Part shown: positions 47,599 to 56,145 of the stretch, piece by piece
How the letters are laid out: each line of letters begins with the position of its first letter
Numbering within the stretch: position 1 is the stretch's first letter
Origin: an uncultured Methylomonas sp.
GTDB lineage: Bacteria > Pseudomonadota > Gammaproteobacteria > Methylococcales > Methylomonadaceae
DNA length: 64,000 bases
Direction: 5' to 3'
Assembly (NCBI GenBank): GCA_936941155.1
Contig: CAKZJE010000034.1
Span: forward strand, 1 to 64,000
Program-made: the position numbers and the translations under genes
The notes under the pieces: model-generated
Seen by the model: the letters and a program-made list of their open reading frames with translations, nothing else
What the model was told of the DNA's origin: nothing
The model's database searches: none

Positions 47599-48978
47599 AT
47601 GGACCAATCCACACGCTATGCTGATTTAAGCCTAAATGAAGCTGATTTAATCAAAGGCGGTAATCATATTCTGGTTGCTTATAAAATGGCTCCAAAATCA
47701 GGACATGGTTATTTAGCAGCTGCTGCGCATTTTGCTGCTGAATCATCAACAGGAACAAACGTGGAAGTGTCGACTACGGATGATTTTACGAAAGGTGTGG
47801 ACGCATTAGTGTATTACATTGATGAGGCGAATGAAGATTTACGCATTGCCTATCCTATTGAATTATTTGATAGAAATATGATTGATGGACGGATGATGCT
47901 GGTGTCATTTTTAACTTTGACCATTGGCAACAATCAAGGCATGGGCGATATTAAACATGCCAAAATGATTGATTTTTGGATGCCGCCTCGTGCCATTCAA
48001 CTTTTCGATGGTCCTGCGACTGATATTAGCGATTTATGGCGCATTTTAGGTCGTCCAGTGAAAGACGGCGGCTATATTTCTGGCACAATTATTAAACCAA
48101 AATTAGGGCTGCGTCCTGAGCCATTTGCTTACGCGGCATATCAATTCTGGTTAGGTGGCGATTTTATTAAAAATGATGAGCCACAAGGCAATCAAACTTT
48201 TTGTCCCCTGAAAAAAGTGATTCCGTTAGTGCGTGATGCCATGTGCCGTGCGCAAGATGAAACTGGACAAGCCAAATTATTCTCAGCCAATATCACCGCA
48301 GACGATCATTATGAAATGTTAGCGCGAGCTGATTATGTGTTGGAAACCTTTGGTGAATTTGCCGACCACATTGCCTTTTTAGTGGATGGATTTGTGGGTG
48401 GACCCGGCGCGATTACTACTGCACGTCGTCAATATCCAAAACAATTTTTACATTATCACCGTGCAGGTCATGGCATGATAACGTCTCCCTCTGCCAAACG
48501 CGGTTACACTGCTTTTGTATTGTCAAAAATGTCGCGTTTACAAGGTGCGTCGGGCATTCATGTCGGCACAATGGGATATGGCAAAATGGAAGGCGAAATG
48601 GAAGACACTATTTTGGCTTACATGATTGAGCGCGATGCTTGCCAAGGCCCTGTTTACCATCAAGAATGGTATGGCATGAAACCAACTGCGCCGATTGTAT
48701 CTGGCGGCATGAATGCACTACGCTTGCCTGGTTTTTTCAAAAATCTGGGGCATGGCAACATCATTAATACTGCTGGTGGTGGTTCTTACGGACATTTAGA
48801 CAGTCCAGCAGCCGGCGCAATTTCGTTGCGACAAGCCTATGAATGTTGGAAATCTGGTTCAGACCCGATTGAGTACGCGAAAGAACATAAAGAGTTTGCG
48901 CGGGCATTTGAGTCTTTTCCAAACGATGCAGATGCGATTTATCCAGGCTGGCGCGAAAAATTGGGCGTTGGTAAATAA
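47599..48978 (+). CDS. cbbM: Ribulose-bisphosphate carboxylase, form II
   Basis: 459 residues from [12 protein letters not shown], with AAGGA eight bases upstream; a longer frame is not supported. Form II length and motifs: [11 protein letters not shown] (Lys166) and [11 protein letters not shown] (carbamylated Lys191), both at the R. rubrum numbering, also [23 protein letters not shown] and GGGSYGHLD. It fixes CO2 in the Calvin cycle and needs high CO2. No cbbO/cbbQ or other Calvin genes in the window. Confidence 0.98.
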   Translation: MDQSTRYADLSLNEADLIKGGNHILVAYKMAPKSGHGYLAAAAHFAAESSTGTNVEVSTTDDFTKGVDALVYYIDEANEDLRIAYPIELFDRNMIDGRMMLVSFLTLTIGNNQGMGDIKHAKMIDFWMPPRAIQLFDGPATDISDLWRILGRPVKDGGYISGTIIKPKLGLRPEPFAYAAYQFWLGGDFIKNDEPQGNQTFCPLKKVIPLVRDAMCRAQDETGQAKLFSANITADDHYEMLARADYVLETFGEFADHIAFLVDGFVGGPGAITTARRQYPKQFLHYHRAGHGMITSPSAKRGYTAFVLSKMSRLQGASGIHVGTMGYGKMEGEMEDTILAYMIERDACQGPVYHQEWYGMKPTAPIVSGGMNALRLPGFFKNLGHGNIINTAGGGSYGHLDSPAAGAISLRQAYECWKSGSDPIEYAKEHKEFARAFESFPNDADAIYPGWREKLGVGK

Positions 48979-49239
48979 TCGCTCAATTGTGAAAACCTAA
49001 CTTGGTTTTTTTGAATAACTGATGTTAGGCAGGTGAGTAATTTCTCCACGAAACACACAAAAATCACGAAAAGATAGAACTGTATTTGACTATTTAAAGA
49101 GTACCTCTAAATTTTTCGTGTCTTTCGTGCTTTTCGTGGACAATTAAAGCTATGCGTAACATGAGTCAATAACGAATATTAGGCAAAAATACTCACCATA
49201 GCCACGCAAGCGATATAGGAAGTTGAGCAAAAATTTTTA

Positions 49240-49257
49240 AAGACGACTGGTCGTCTT
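49240..49257. repeat. Family B palindrome, copy 6
   Basis: AAGACGACTGGTCGTCTT. Confidence 0.85.
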
Positions 49258-49349
49258 GTAAATTTTAGAAGATTATTCCCACAACACTGCATGGGTTTTG
49301 CGTAATATCAATGAATAATTAAAATGTGTTTTTGATATTTTTTAAATTA

Positions 49350-49377
49350 GTAGAGACGCAAAATCTTGCGTCTCTAC
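49350..49377. repeat. Family C palindrome, copy 3
   Basis: GTAGAGACGCAA / TTGCGTCTCTAC (one internal difference). Confidence 0.8.
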
Positions 49378-49434
49378 CGCTTAATTAAAAACTGCGCTTT
49401 TCAAACAAAGCTTTCTTCTTTTCTGATTTTTCTG

Positions 49435-51417
49435 TTAAAAATCAAAACTCGCTTTAATTCTAAACGTTAATCTGTCTTGCTCAATACCTGTTTGCCGCAG
49501 CTCAGGAGAGCTAGGTTCAAAATAACGTTGATTGAATAAATTATAAACGCCGCCAGACAACTCCAACCCTTTCACCATAGTATCTTGGCTGAATACGGTT
49601 AAATTGCTCACCACATAATCTGGCACTTTTCCGCCAGTGGCATTTTTTCTGCTGCTTAAATAGCGCGTTTCAAAGCCTGCAAAAACTTTCTCTGAACCGA
49701 ATAATGGCGCAATCACATTCAGTTTCACCATGTGTTCTGGTGAATTGCTTAAAGATTGCTGCGTGTTTTGGTCAATGGTTGATTGCCAAGAATAACTCAG
49801 CCGCGCTTGCCAACCGACCGCCCACTTTCCTTCTAATTGCGCTTCCACGCCTGTGGATTGCACTCTGCCTAAATTACTATTTTGAAACACGCCGCTGTCA
49901 ATCTCGGTAAATCTAATTAAATCTTTCATTGTGGTGTAAAACACATTGACCTCAGCATTTAACTGCTGATTAAAACGATGCTGTAAAATAAACTCTAGCG
50001 TTTTAAATAATTCAGGTTTCAGATGGGCATTAGGAATAATGCCCGTGCCACGATAATTCATTTCAAACGGATTCGGCGCACGAAACGCACTGCCGTAGAG
50101 TAATTTAACCGTGCTGTTATCGTTTATTTCATAGATTAAACTCGCGCGTGGATTCACTGTTGTGCCTGATGTACTGTAATAATCAAAGCGTAATCCTAAA
50201 TTAGCTGACAATTTCTCCGTCAAATTAATCTCATCTTGCAAAAAAACTGCCCAGCGATAACTGCTTGTTTTGACATGAAAGTATTTAGTAATGTCGTAAT
50301 TGGTGAGCTGTTGTTCAAAATTATCCTGAAATTCACCGCCGAAGGTAAAACGATGTGATTGCCAAAAAACTTGACTCATTTGCCATTCGGCTTGCCACCA
50401 TTGTGCACGAGTGTAGTCCTGATTCACCACATAATGCGTTTCCGGCGTGCCATAGTCGTAGGGATAATGACCATGATAGGAAGATCGATTATAAGAAATC
50501 TTTCCTTGCAGGTTCAGATTATTCTCAAAAGTGTGCGTATATTTGGCGTTAACCATGATTTTTTCGTCTAAATAGCTTTCATCAGGGCTATTAAAAATAG
50601 TATCAAAAGAGGCTGTAGGTAACTGTTTTTTTCGTCTATCAAATAAACCTTGCAGGGTGAAATCTTGATAGCTGATCGTTGTGAGGAATTTTACGGATTG
50701 GTCTTGGTCATTGTTTTCAGAAATACCGCCATTGGTCGCAGGCGAGTCGAATTCTTTATAATACAATCGGTTGTTGCCATGACTGTGATAAAAACTACCA
50801 GTTGTATAAGTTTCCGCGCCATTTGCAAATTGTTTTCCGTAACTTAAACTGGTTCTAGTGGCATGAAAACTACCGTAAGATGTTTTGATATTTGCACCTT
50901 GTGCAGTTTTTCCTGTTTTGGTGATAACGTTAATCACTCCAAAGACGGCATTACTACCATATAAAGCAGAACCGGGGCCGCGCACCACTTCAACACGTTC
51001 AATGGTATCAATATCCACAGGAAAAGACTCCGCGCTATCAAAAGCATCATAGATAGAGTCATTTAAACGTTGTCCATCAATCAATAATAATAAACGGCTG
51101 TTGAAATCAGATGGTAAGCCAAACCCACGCGCTCCATCGAAGCCATAACCTCGGTCGTAAGTGTGGTAAAAGCCTTTTAAGCTGGCAAGAATGTCGCCAA
51201 AATCGCGGTATCCGTATTTTTTGATGTGCTCAGCAGTGACAATGCTGATGGAGGCGGGAGCTTGGGAAATGTGTTGCGTATGTTTTGACGCGCTATACAC
51301 ATAAGTTTCTGCTTGCAAGTACTCTATTTCATCTTGCAATATTTTATTAATATCTTTATCCGCTGCGTAAGCGCGGGTCATCAATAAACAAGTCATCCAT
51401 ATAATTGTTTTTTTCAT
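49435..51417 (-). CDS. TonB-dependent outer-membrane receptor
   Basis: 660 residues from the ATG at 51417 (MKKTIIWMTCLLMTRAYA signal peptide). Plug domain (about 45-170, APASISIVTAEHIKKYGYRDFGDIL and RVEVVRGPGSALYGSNAVFGVINVITK) then the 22-strand barrel, ending in Phe (IKASFDF). BtuB/siderophore-receptor type; ligand not predictable. It follows the HD-GYP paralogue on the minus strand, about 35 bp gap. Confidence 0.93.
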   Translation of the reverse strand: MKKTIIWMTCLLMTRAYAADKDINKILQDEIEYLQAETYVYSASKHTQHISQAPASISIVTAEHIKKYGYRDFGDILASLKGFYHTYDRGYGFDGARGFGLPSDFNSRLLLLIDGQRLNDSIYDAFDSAESFPVDIDTIERVEVVRGPGSALYGSNAVFGVINVITKTGKTAQGANIKTSYGSFHATRTSLSYGKQFANGAETYTTGSFYHSHGNNRLYYKEFDSPATNGGISENNDQDQSVKFLTTISYQDFTLQGLFDRRKKQLPTASFDTIFNSPDESYLDEKIMVNAKYTHTFENNLNLQGKISYNRSSYHGHYPYDYGTPETHYVVNQDYTRAQWWQAEWQMSQVFWQSHRFTFGGEFQDNFEQQLTNYDITKYFHVKTSSYRWAVFLQDEINLTEKLSANLGLRFDYYSTSGTTVNPRASLIYEINDNSTVKLLYGSAFRAPNPFEMNYRGTGIIPNAHLKPELFKTLEFILQHRFNQQLNAEVNVFYTTMKDLIRFTEIDSGVFQNSNLGRVQSTGVEAQLEGKWAVGWQARLSYSWQSTIDQNTQQSLSNSPEHMVKLNVIAPLFGSEKVFAGFETRYLSSRKNATGGKVPDYVVSNLTVFSQDTMVKGLELSGGVYNLFNQRYFEPSSPELRQTGIEQDRLTFRIKASFDF

Positions 51418-51452
51418 GGTGAACTCAAGTTTCAAAACAGAATACTTTTATT

Positions 51453-52748
51453 CTACAGCGTAATCCCATATTTTTCAGGACGAACAATCTTTTTAATCAC
51501 ATAAGCATCGTCATCGCCATCTAAATCATTTTCAGCTAAATTCACCACTTTTTTATCGCATTTTTCTTTATCTGCGTCCGTAAGCAACATAATTTTAGGT
51601 CGCAGTTTCAAACCTTCGTTAGTTTCCACCACCATTGCAATTTCACCGGTATTCATTTCCACCACACAGCCTACAGGATATGCACCGATACATTGATGAA
51701 AACAATGCAGCAAGGTTTCATCAAATTGCGTATTAGCGCGAGCGAGCATTTGTGTAATAGCGTTGTAGTGCGTGAGTTTTTGTTCAGCCCTGACATTAGT
51801 CAATGAGTTATAAACCTCCACAATGGTAATCATGCGTGTGTAAGGTGAAATTTGATTGCCTTTTAAACCGCGTGGAAAACCAGAACCATCCATGCGCTCA
51901 TGATGTGAATAAGCCACTTCTGCCACTGTTTTACTTAATTCGCCTGGACAATTTAATAAAATTTCATAACCTAAGCGCGGGTGGGTTCTGATAAGCTCTT
52001 TTTTATCTTCTGCTTGCGCCAACTCTTCTTTAGAAATCCGTAAGTTACCAATATCATGCAGTAGCCCACACAAACCTAACGTCACAAGCTCATCATCGTT
52101 TAAATTAAGATAGCGTCCAAAACTGATGGCAAGCACAGAATCATTCATACTGTGTTGCCAACTGGTTAAGTGTTTGTTTTTTAAACGCATCACAAGCTGC
52201 ATCGCATCGGGCGAGCGCAATACGCTGCTCATACATTCAAAAATTGCTTCCCGCGCTACAAACAAACCAATGTTGCCGCCTTCTTTCACTTGCGTGGAAA
52301 AGTCCTGCATCAAGGTGCTGACTTTGGCATGAGATTGTTTGGCAGGACGCACTTCCTCATCATAAGCGACTAATTTTTTCGGCGGTCTAATCTCTTCAAT
52401 CGAAACTCTGCGCTCAACAATTTCGCTTAGCGAATGAGTATTTTCGCGTTTAACATTGCCGATATTTGAATTATCTTTTTTAATAAACAAAGACTTAATA
52501 GTAAAGCCTAGTTTTTTGGCTGGAGCTTTGTCTTTGCTTAGCGAAAAGTCTTCTTTATTGGCATCAACGTAAACGTAAGTACATTCATGCCGCAGTTGCG
52601 CAATAATTTCTTCGTTATCAAGTAAAAATCCCTGAAATAAAAACGGCGAATCAATCCATTCTTTGTCCAATCTGCAAACATACATGCCTAGTTTCAAACC
52701 CGAAACTGGCACTTTAACTTCGCGGATGGATGAACTTTTCGGGGACAT
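51453..52748 (-). CDS. HD-GYP-type c-di-GMP phosphodiesterase-like protein 2
   Basis: 431 residues, paralogue of the protein at 45326-46633 with the same DUF3391-like N-terminus (EVKVPVSGLKLGMYVCRLDKEW) and HD-GYP domain. The metal motif is HDIGNLRIS (Asn for Lys at position 4) and HHERMDGSGFP again has Phe for Tyr. Activity may be reduced or altered. It leads the operon with the TonB-dependent receptor. Confidence 0.88.
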   Translation of the reverse strand: MSPKSSSIREVKVPVSGLKLGMYVCRLDKEWIDSPFLFQGFLLDNEEIIAQLRHECTYVYVDANKEDFSLSKDKAPAKKLGFTIKSLFIKKDNSNIGNVKRENTHSLSEIVERRVSIEEIRPPKKLVAYDEEVRPAKQSHAKVSTLMQDFSTQVKEGGNIGLFVAREAIFECMSSVLRSPDAMQLVMRLKNKHLTSWQHSMNDSVLAISFGRYLNLNDDELVTLGLCGLLHDIGNLRISKEELAQAEDKKELIRTHPRLGYEILLNCPGELSKTVAEVAYSHHERMDGSGFPRGLKGNQISPYTRMITIVEVYNSLTNVRAEQKLTHYNAITQMLARANTQFDETLLHCFHQCIGAYPVGCVVEMNTGEIAMVVETNEGLKLRPKIMLLTDADKEKCDKKVVNLAENDLDGDDDAYVIKKIVRPEKYGITL

Positions 52749-52970
52749 TAATAAACCTTGTGTGACAATATTTCCAGCAATAACGATTTCAATGATGTGC
52801 TCACTAACATTGAATCTTTTTCACTTATTTGATAACTAAATAATAACAATATTATTTTATAATGGCGTGGTTATTTTACCTAAAACTGAATTTTTTAGGC
52901 TTTGTAATGGCTAAATTTTTAAAAACATGGCAAGTTTCGCAAAAAACACTCAGAGCCTGTTTTGCAACGA

Positions 52971-54797
52971 TTATTGTGGCGCATCGACTTTCACTTCATC
53001 AGGCAAAAAGCCCCCTGCCTGCATTGTCCACAAACGATGATAAAAACCACCTTGTGCTAACAGCTGTTCATGTTCGCCATCTTCCACAATGTTGCCTTGA
53101 TCGAAAACCAAAATTCGATCTAAATGCGCAATCGTGGATAGGCGATGCGCAATTGCAATCACGGTTTTTTTCCCCATTGCGCGATCTAAATTTTCTTGAA
53201 TCGTTTTCTCAGTAACAGAATCTAAACTGGATGTCGCCTCATCCAAAATCAACAGCGGTGCATCTTTCAGCATCACTCGTGCAATGGCTATCCGTTGCCG
53301 TTGTCCTCCCGATAATTTCACCCCGCGTTCCCCAACCAAGGAATCATAGCCCAACGGCATGGTTTGAATAAATTCATCCGCATTTGCCATTTGCGCGGCT
53401 GCCATAATTTCAGCATCACTCACATGCAAACGACCGTAAGCAATATTTTCTTTTAAACTGCGATGAAACAAACTAGGGTCTTGTGGAATTAAACTGACTT
53501 GTTCGTGCAAGGAATCTTGCAAAACCTGTTGAATATCCACGCCATCAATCAAAATCTCTCCACTTTGGGGCTGAAAATTACGCAACATTAAGCCGACAAA
53601 CGTGGATTTTCCTGAGCCTGAAAAACCGACTAAGCCCACGCGCTGCCCTGCTTCAATCACAACATTGAGATTTTCAAACACCGGTTGATTTTCTTCGTAG
53701 CGAAAACAAACATTCCGAAACTCAACGCGCCCCGCTGTGATTTTTATCGGCAACGCATTGGGTATATCCACAATTTCATGCGGTTGCACAATCGTTTTAA
53801 CGCCATTTGCAACGTTACCTAAATTTTCAAAAAATTCTAAAAACCGCCGCGTTAGATTTCGTGCATCGTTGATAATCAACAAAGCCAAACCCACACTCAT
53901 GGTGAACGCGCCGACACTGATAAGCCCTGCATCCCACAGTTTTAACGCATAATACACCGCACCGACTTTTAAAATGGCAGCCGCAGTAAATTGAAACCAG
54001 CGAATTCGCTCCATAAACCAAAACGTGCGCCGTGCGGCTTGCACTTCAGTTTCTAAAAAATCTTCTAAATACTCACGTTCAAAGTTTAACCGTGCAAATA
54101 ATTTGGCGTTCAAAATATTAGTAACTGCATCGACAATTTTGCCGTTGACTTGGCTGCGCATGGCGGCATAACTTTGTGCATAAGGCTGACAACGTGTCGC
54201 TAACCAATACGATAAGCTTACATAAGAAAAAACCCATCCTGCCACTAATAATCCTAAATCGTGATGCACGTTATACAACAAAGCAATAGATACAGTGAAA
54301 GTAATCAAAATCGGCCAAAAATCGCATAAAACCGTCCAAACGGTATGATTGACGCTCATTGCGGTTTCACTAATGCGATGCGCTAATGCGCCGGCAAAAT
54401 GATTGCCAAAATAACGGGGCGAATGATATTGCAAATACGAATACAGCGATTTACTGGTGCGTTGCCGCAAGCGGGGGCCGATGACAATTAACACCGCGCC
54501 ACTCGCTCGGCTGAATAGAATTTCTGCCACATTTAAGCCCACCAGCAACAACAATGGCTGCCGCAGTGTTTCTAAAACATTAGCTGTTGTGGTGCTGGGT
54601 AAATGCGCTACGCCATCCATAATCGCTTTAATCGCATACGGTACTAAAATGCTGCCCGCTGCTTGCCCTGTTTCCATCAGCAGCATCAATAGCACCAAGC
54701 CGCGAAAATGACTGATACAGTACAAAATAAATTTAGCAGTGCTGGTGGGTAACAGCGGGGCATCAGCAGCACGTTGAAAAGGTGTTTGTTTGGACAT
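52971..54797 (-). CDS. ABC exporter (MsbA-like, fused permease-ATPase)
   Basis: 608 residues. Six-helix membrane domain (about 30-330), then ATPase domain: Walker A GFSGSGKST, Q-loop LIPQDPSLF, signature LSGGQRQRIAIARV, Walker B LLILDEATSSLD, H-loop AIAHRLSTI. The family includes lipid A and peptide exporters; the substrate is unknown. Single gene, no membrane-fusion partner nearby. Confidence 0.93.
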   Translation of the reverse strand: MSKQTPFQRAADAPLLPTSTAKFILYCISHFRGLVLLMLLMETGQAAGSILVPYAIKAIMDGVAHLPSTTTANVLETLRQPLLLLVGLNVAEILFSRASGAVLIVIGPRLRQRTSKSLYSYLQYHSPRYFGNHFAGALAHRISETAMSVNHTVWTVLCDFWPILITFTVSIALLYNVHHDLGLLVAGWVFSYVSLSYWLATRCQPYAQSYAAMRSQVNGKIVDAVTNILNAKLFARLNFEREYLEDFLETEVQAARRTFWFMERIRWFQFTAAAILKVGAVYYALKLWDAGLISVGAFTMSVGLALLIINDARNLTRRFLEFFENLGNVANGVKTIVQPHEIVDIPNALPIKITAGRVEFRNVCFRYEENQPVFENLNVVIEAGQRVGLVGFSGSGKSTFVGLMLRNFQPQSGEILIDGVDIQQVLQDSLHEQVSLIPQDPSLFHRSLKENIAYGRLHVSDAEIMAAAQMANADEFIQTMPLGYDSLVGERGVKLSGGQRQRIAIARVMLKDAPLLILDEATSSLDSVTEKTIQENLDRAMGKKTVIAIAHRLSTIAHLDRILVFDQGNIVEDGEHEQLLAQGGFYHRLWTMQAGGFLPDEVKVDAPQ

Positions 54798-55360
54798 GGC
54801 TTAGGGAAAAAGTTGATCGTTTTTTGAAAACGTAAGGTAATTGCTTAAACATAGCATAGAAAACGACTTTCAAGCTGTTGATGACTGGAGGTTATTGCAA
54901 GATTGATGAATTTGATTGACTAAGAGCGGTTCTAAATATTTTGGAACTTTTACACTAAGGGGGAATTGGTTGTTTATCGTCCTTAGGAACGTGCATGAAA
55001 TAAGCACCTACACAAAATAAACTTGCATACGTTGTTTCGTGCTCATTTCTTATAGAAATATCGTTACTCTGTCTAAATAAGTCATTGAGTGGCAAGCAAA
55101 GCTTGCACTCCAAAATATCCCTAAACTTTTCTTGAGTTACTTAGTGTAAAATTTACGCCAATGGCTTTTTTCAAACGGTTGAAAGAAGTGTCAATAGCTA
55201 TAATGTGAATGAGTGTTTTGTGGCAAAAGTTTAAATATCAGCAAAATCAAAGCCAACTTAGCTTTTTTGATGAATGTACAAGGATTTTTTACAACAGAGG
55301 AGAGGCAATGTGCCTGTGTTTGATAAGTCTGGAGACTTTTTGAAAAACTGCGGTTTAGTC
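54798..55360. other. Intergenic stretch with a shortened family D repeat
   Basis: No gene seen. Holds a family D derivative (54984-55035) in which both central hairpins are missing, and a GCAAGCAAAGCTTGCACTCC element (about 55091-55111) that recurs near 59199-59222. Confidence 0.6.
54984..55035. repeat. Family D repeat, copy 4 (core deleted)
   Basis: AGGAACGTGCATGAAATAAG is joined directly to CACCTACACAAAATAAACTT, GCATA; compared with 44832-44924 the hairpin core is precisely absent. Confidence 0.8.
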
Positions 55361-55436
55361 TGGTGGGTGCTGAGGGGTTCGAACCCCCGACCCTCGCCTT
55401 GTAAGGGCGATGCTCTCCCAACTGAGCTAAGCACCC
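55361..55436 (-). tRNA. tRNA-Val (UAC anticodon)
   Basis: The minus strand reads GGGTGCTTAGCTCAGTTGGG at the 5' end and folds into a full cloverleaf: acceptor GGGTGCT/AGCACCC, D-stem GCTC/GAGC, anticodon loop CTTACAA, T-arm GGGGGTTCGAACCCC, encoded CCA at 55361-55363. Anticodon UAC reads valine codons. Confidence 0.95.
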
Positions 55437-55746
55437 GACTAAAGAGCGGCGCATTATACAGAATATTTTGGATTTTGCTATCTTATTAAAGAAAAAAATT
55501 ATCGTTACAATCCGCTTTTTTTGACTCATGCAACGTATTAAATTGAAAAATAAAACAATTTCTTTTTTTTAGATAAAAACTTTATAAAGAAAGATAAAAC
55601 CAAACTTAGACTTTCCAGGTTTTAAAAACCTGGAAGGTCTGAAAACAAATTTGACAGCCCTTTCAACAACAGCGGTTCAGGTTCTTTTTGCCTGACTGAC
55701 GCAACCCTGTAGGTCATTGCGTATCGGTGTTGCTAAGGAGTCAAAT
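55437..55746. other. Spacer between tRNA-Val and the tRNA-like RNAs
   Basis: No gene. Contains family A palindrome copy 6 (55608-55640), a TTGACA-like box at 55651-55656 without a good -10, and a paired region (TGACT with AGTCA, GCAAC with GTTGC, 55693-55743) just before the first tRNA-like RNA. No consensus sigma-54 site found. Confidence 0.5.
55608..55640. repeat. Family A palindrome, copy 6
   Basis: AGACTTTCCAGG ... CCTGGAAGGTCT, one base different from the coding copies; intergenic. Confidence 0.85.
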
Positions 55747-55819
55747 GCGGCGATAGCTCAGAGGTAGAGCACCCGAGAGATTCGGTTGGTCGCTGGTTCA
55801 AATCCAGCTCGCTGCTCCA
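55747..55819 (+). ncRNA. tRNA-like RNA 1, with CCA and a five-base anticodon loop
   Basis: 73 bases. Acceptor GCGGCGA pairs with TCGCTGC (seven pairs, one G-U), then T and encoded CCA. D-arm GCTC/GAGC and T-arm GCTGG-TTCAAAT-CCAGC are normal. The anticodon arm (CCCGA GAGAT TCGGT) has only four Watson-Crick pairs and a five-base loop instead of seven, so it could not decode normally. This fits a tRNA mimic, not a translating tRNA. Confidence 0.75.
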
Positions 55820-55890
55820 TCACTATAGCTCATTTGGTAGAGCAACTGAATTGGTATCAGTGTGTAGCCGGTTCGAGTCCGGCTAGTGAA
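55820..55890 (+). ncRNA. tRNA-like RNA 2
   Basis: Begins directly after the CCA of tRNA-like RNA 1 with no spacer. Acceptor TCACTA/TAGTGA (six pairs), D-arm GCTC/GAGC, anticodon arm ACTGA-ATTGGTA-TCAGT (five pairs, seven-base loop), T-arm GCCGG-TTCGAGT-CCGGC. There is no CCA at the 3' end (AACTA). It looks like a second tRNA mimic or the distal half of one composite RNA. Confidence 0.7.
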
Positions 55891-56145
55891 CTACCCTTTT
55901 AAGGTAGCTAAAAATCAGTCCGCAAGGACAACCGGTAAAACCTCCCGATGAAAAGTGGCGGCGGTGTGTTGATAGAGGCAGTTTTTTTATCGCACAGCAA
56001 AATCACCGGACATCAACACAGATGCTGCCTTCGCGCTGGGTCTGCCGAGTGCGCAAATAGCGGTTGTGGATTTGCCCATTCGCCACAAAGCGATGAAGCC
56101 CGCGCCTGTGTGGAGGTTTTATTCCCTTATTTTCAGGAGACAATC
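55891..56145 (+). ncRNA. Structured leader of the slipin gene
   Basis: Several stems are visible: CTACC/GGTAG (55891-55907), GTCC-GCAA-GGAC with a GNRA tetraloop (55918-55929), and a long-range stem TGTGTTGAT/ATCAACACA (55965-55973 with 56012-56020). There is no credible protein frame here. It could be part of the same transcript as the tRNA-like RNAs and control slipin translation. Confidence 0.5.

Larger units (their letters stand above)
48979..49434. other. Intergenic stretch with repeats
   Basis: A weak hairpin with T-run after cbbM (AAAACC / GGTTTT, about 48992-49011) may terminate it. Then comes an inverted pair TTTCTCCACGAAACACACAA and TTTCGTGCTTTTCGTGG (49040-49142), family B copy 6 and family C copy 3. 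No gene. Confidence 0.55.

Noticed and set aside
52862-53215. Plus-strand 117-residue open frame
   Set aside because: Mostly antisense to the ABC exporter's 3' end; composition is not protein-like and there is no ribosome site.
55361-55436. Interpretation of tRNA-Val as another tRNA mimic
   Set aside because: Its cloverleaf, seven-base anticodon loop and CCA are all normal, so it is treated as a real tRNA.
55641-55746. Sigma-54 promoter in front of the tRNA-like RNAs
   Set aside because: Three TTGC boxes occur, but none has GG at the required distance. RtcR control of this unit is therefore not supported by this sequence.
55948-56145. N-terminal extension of the slipin frame back to 55948
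   Set aside because: It overlaps a structured RNA region, the encoded residues (MKSGGGVLIEAVFLSHSKIT and on) match nothing in slipins, and the ATG at 56146 has a good ribosome site.
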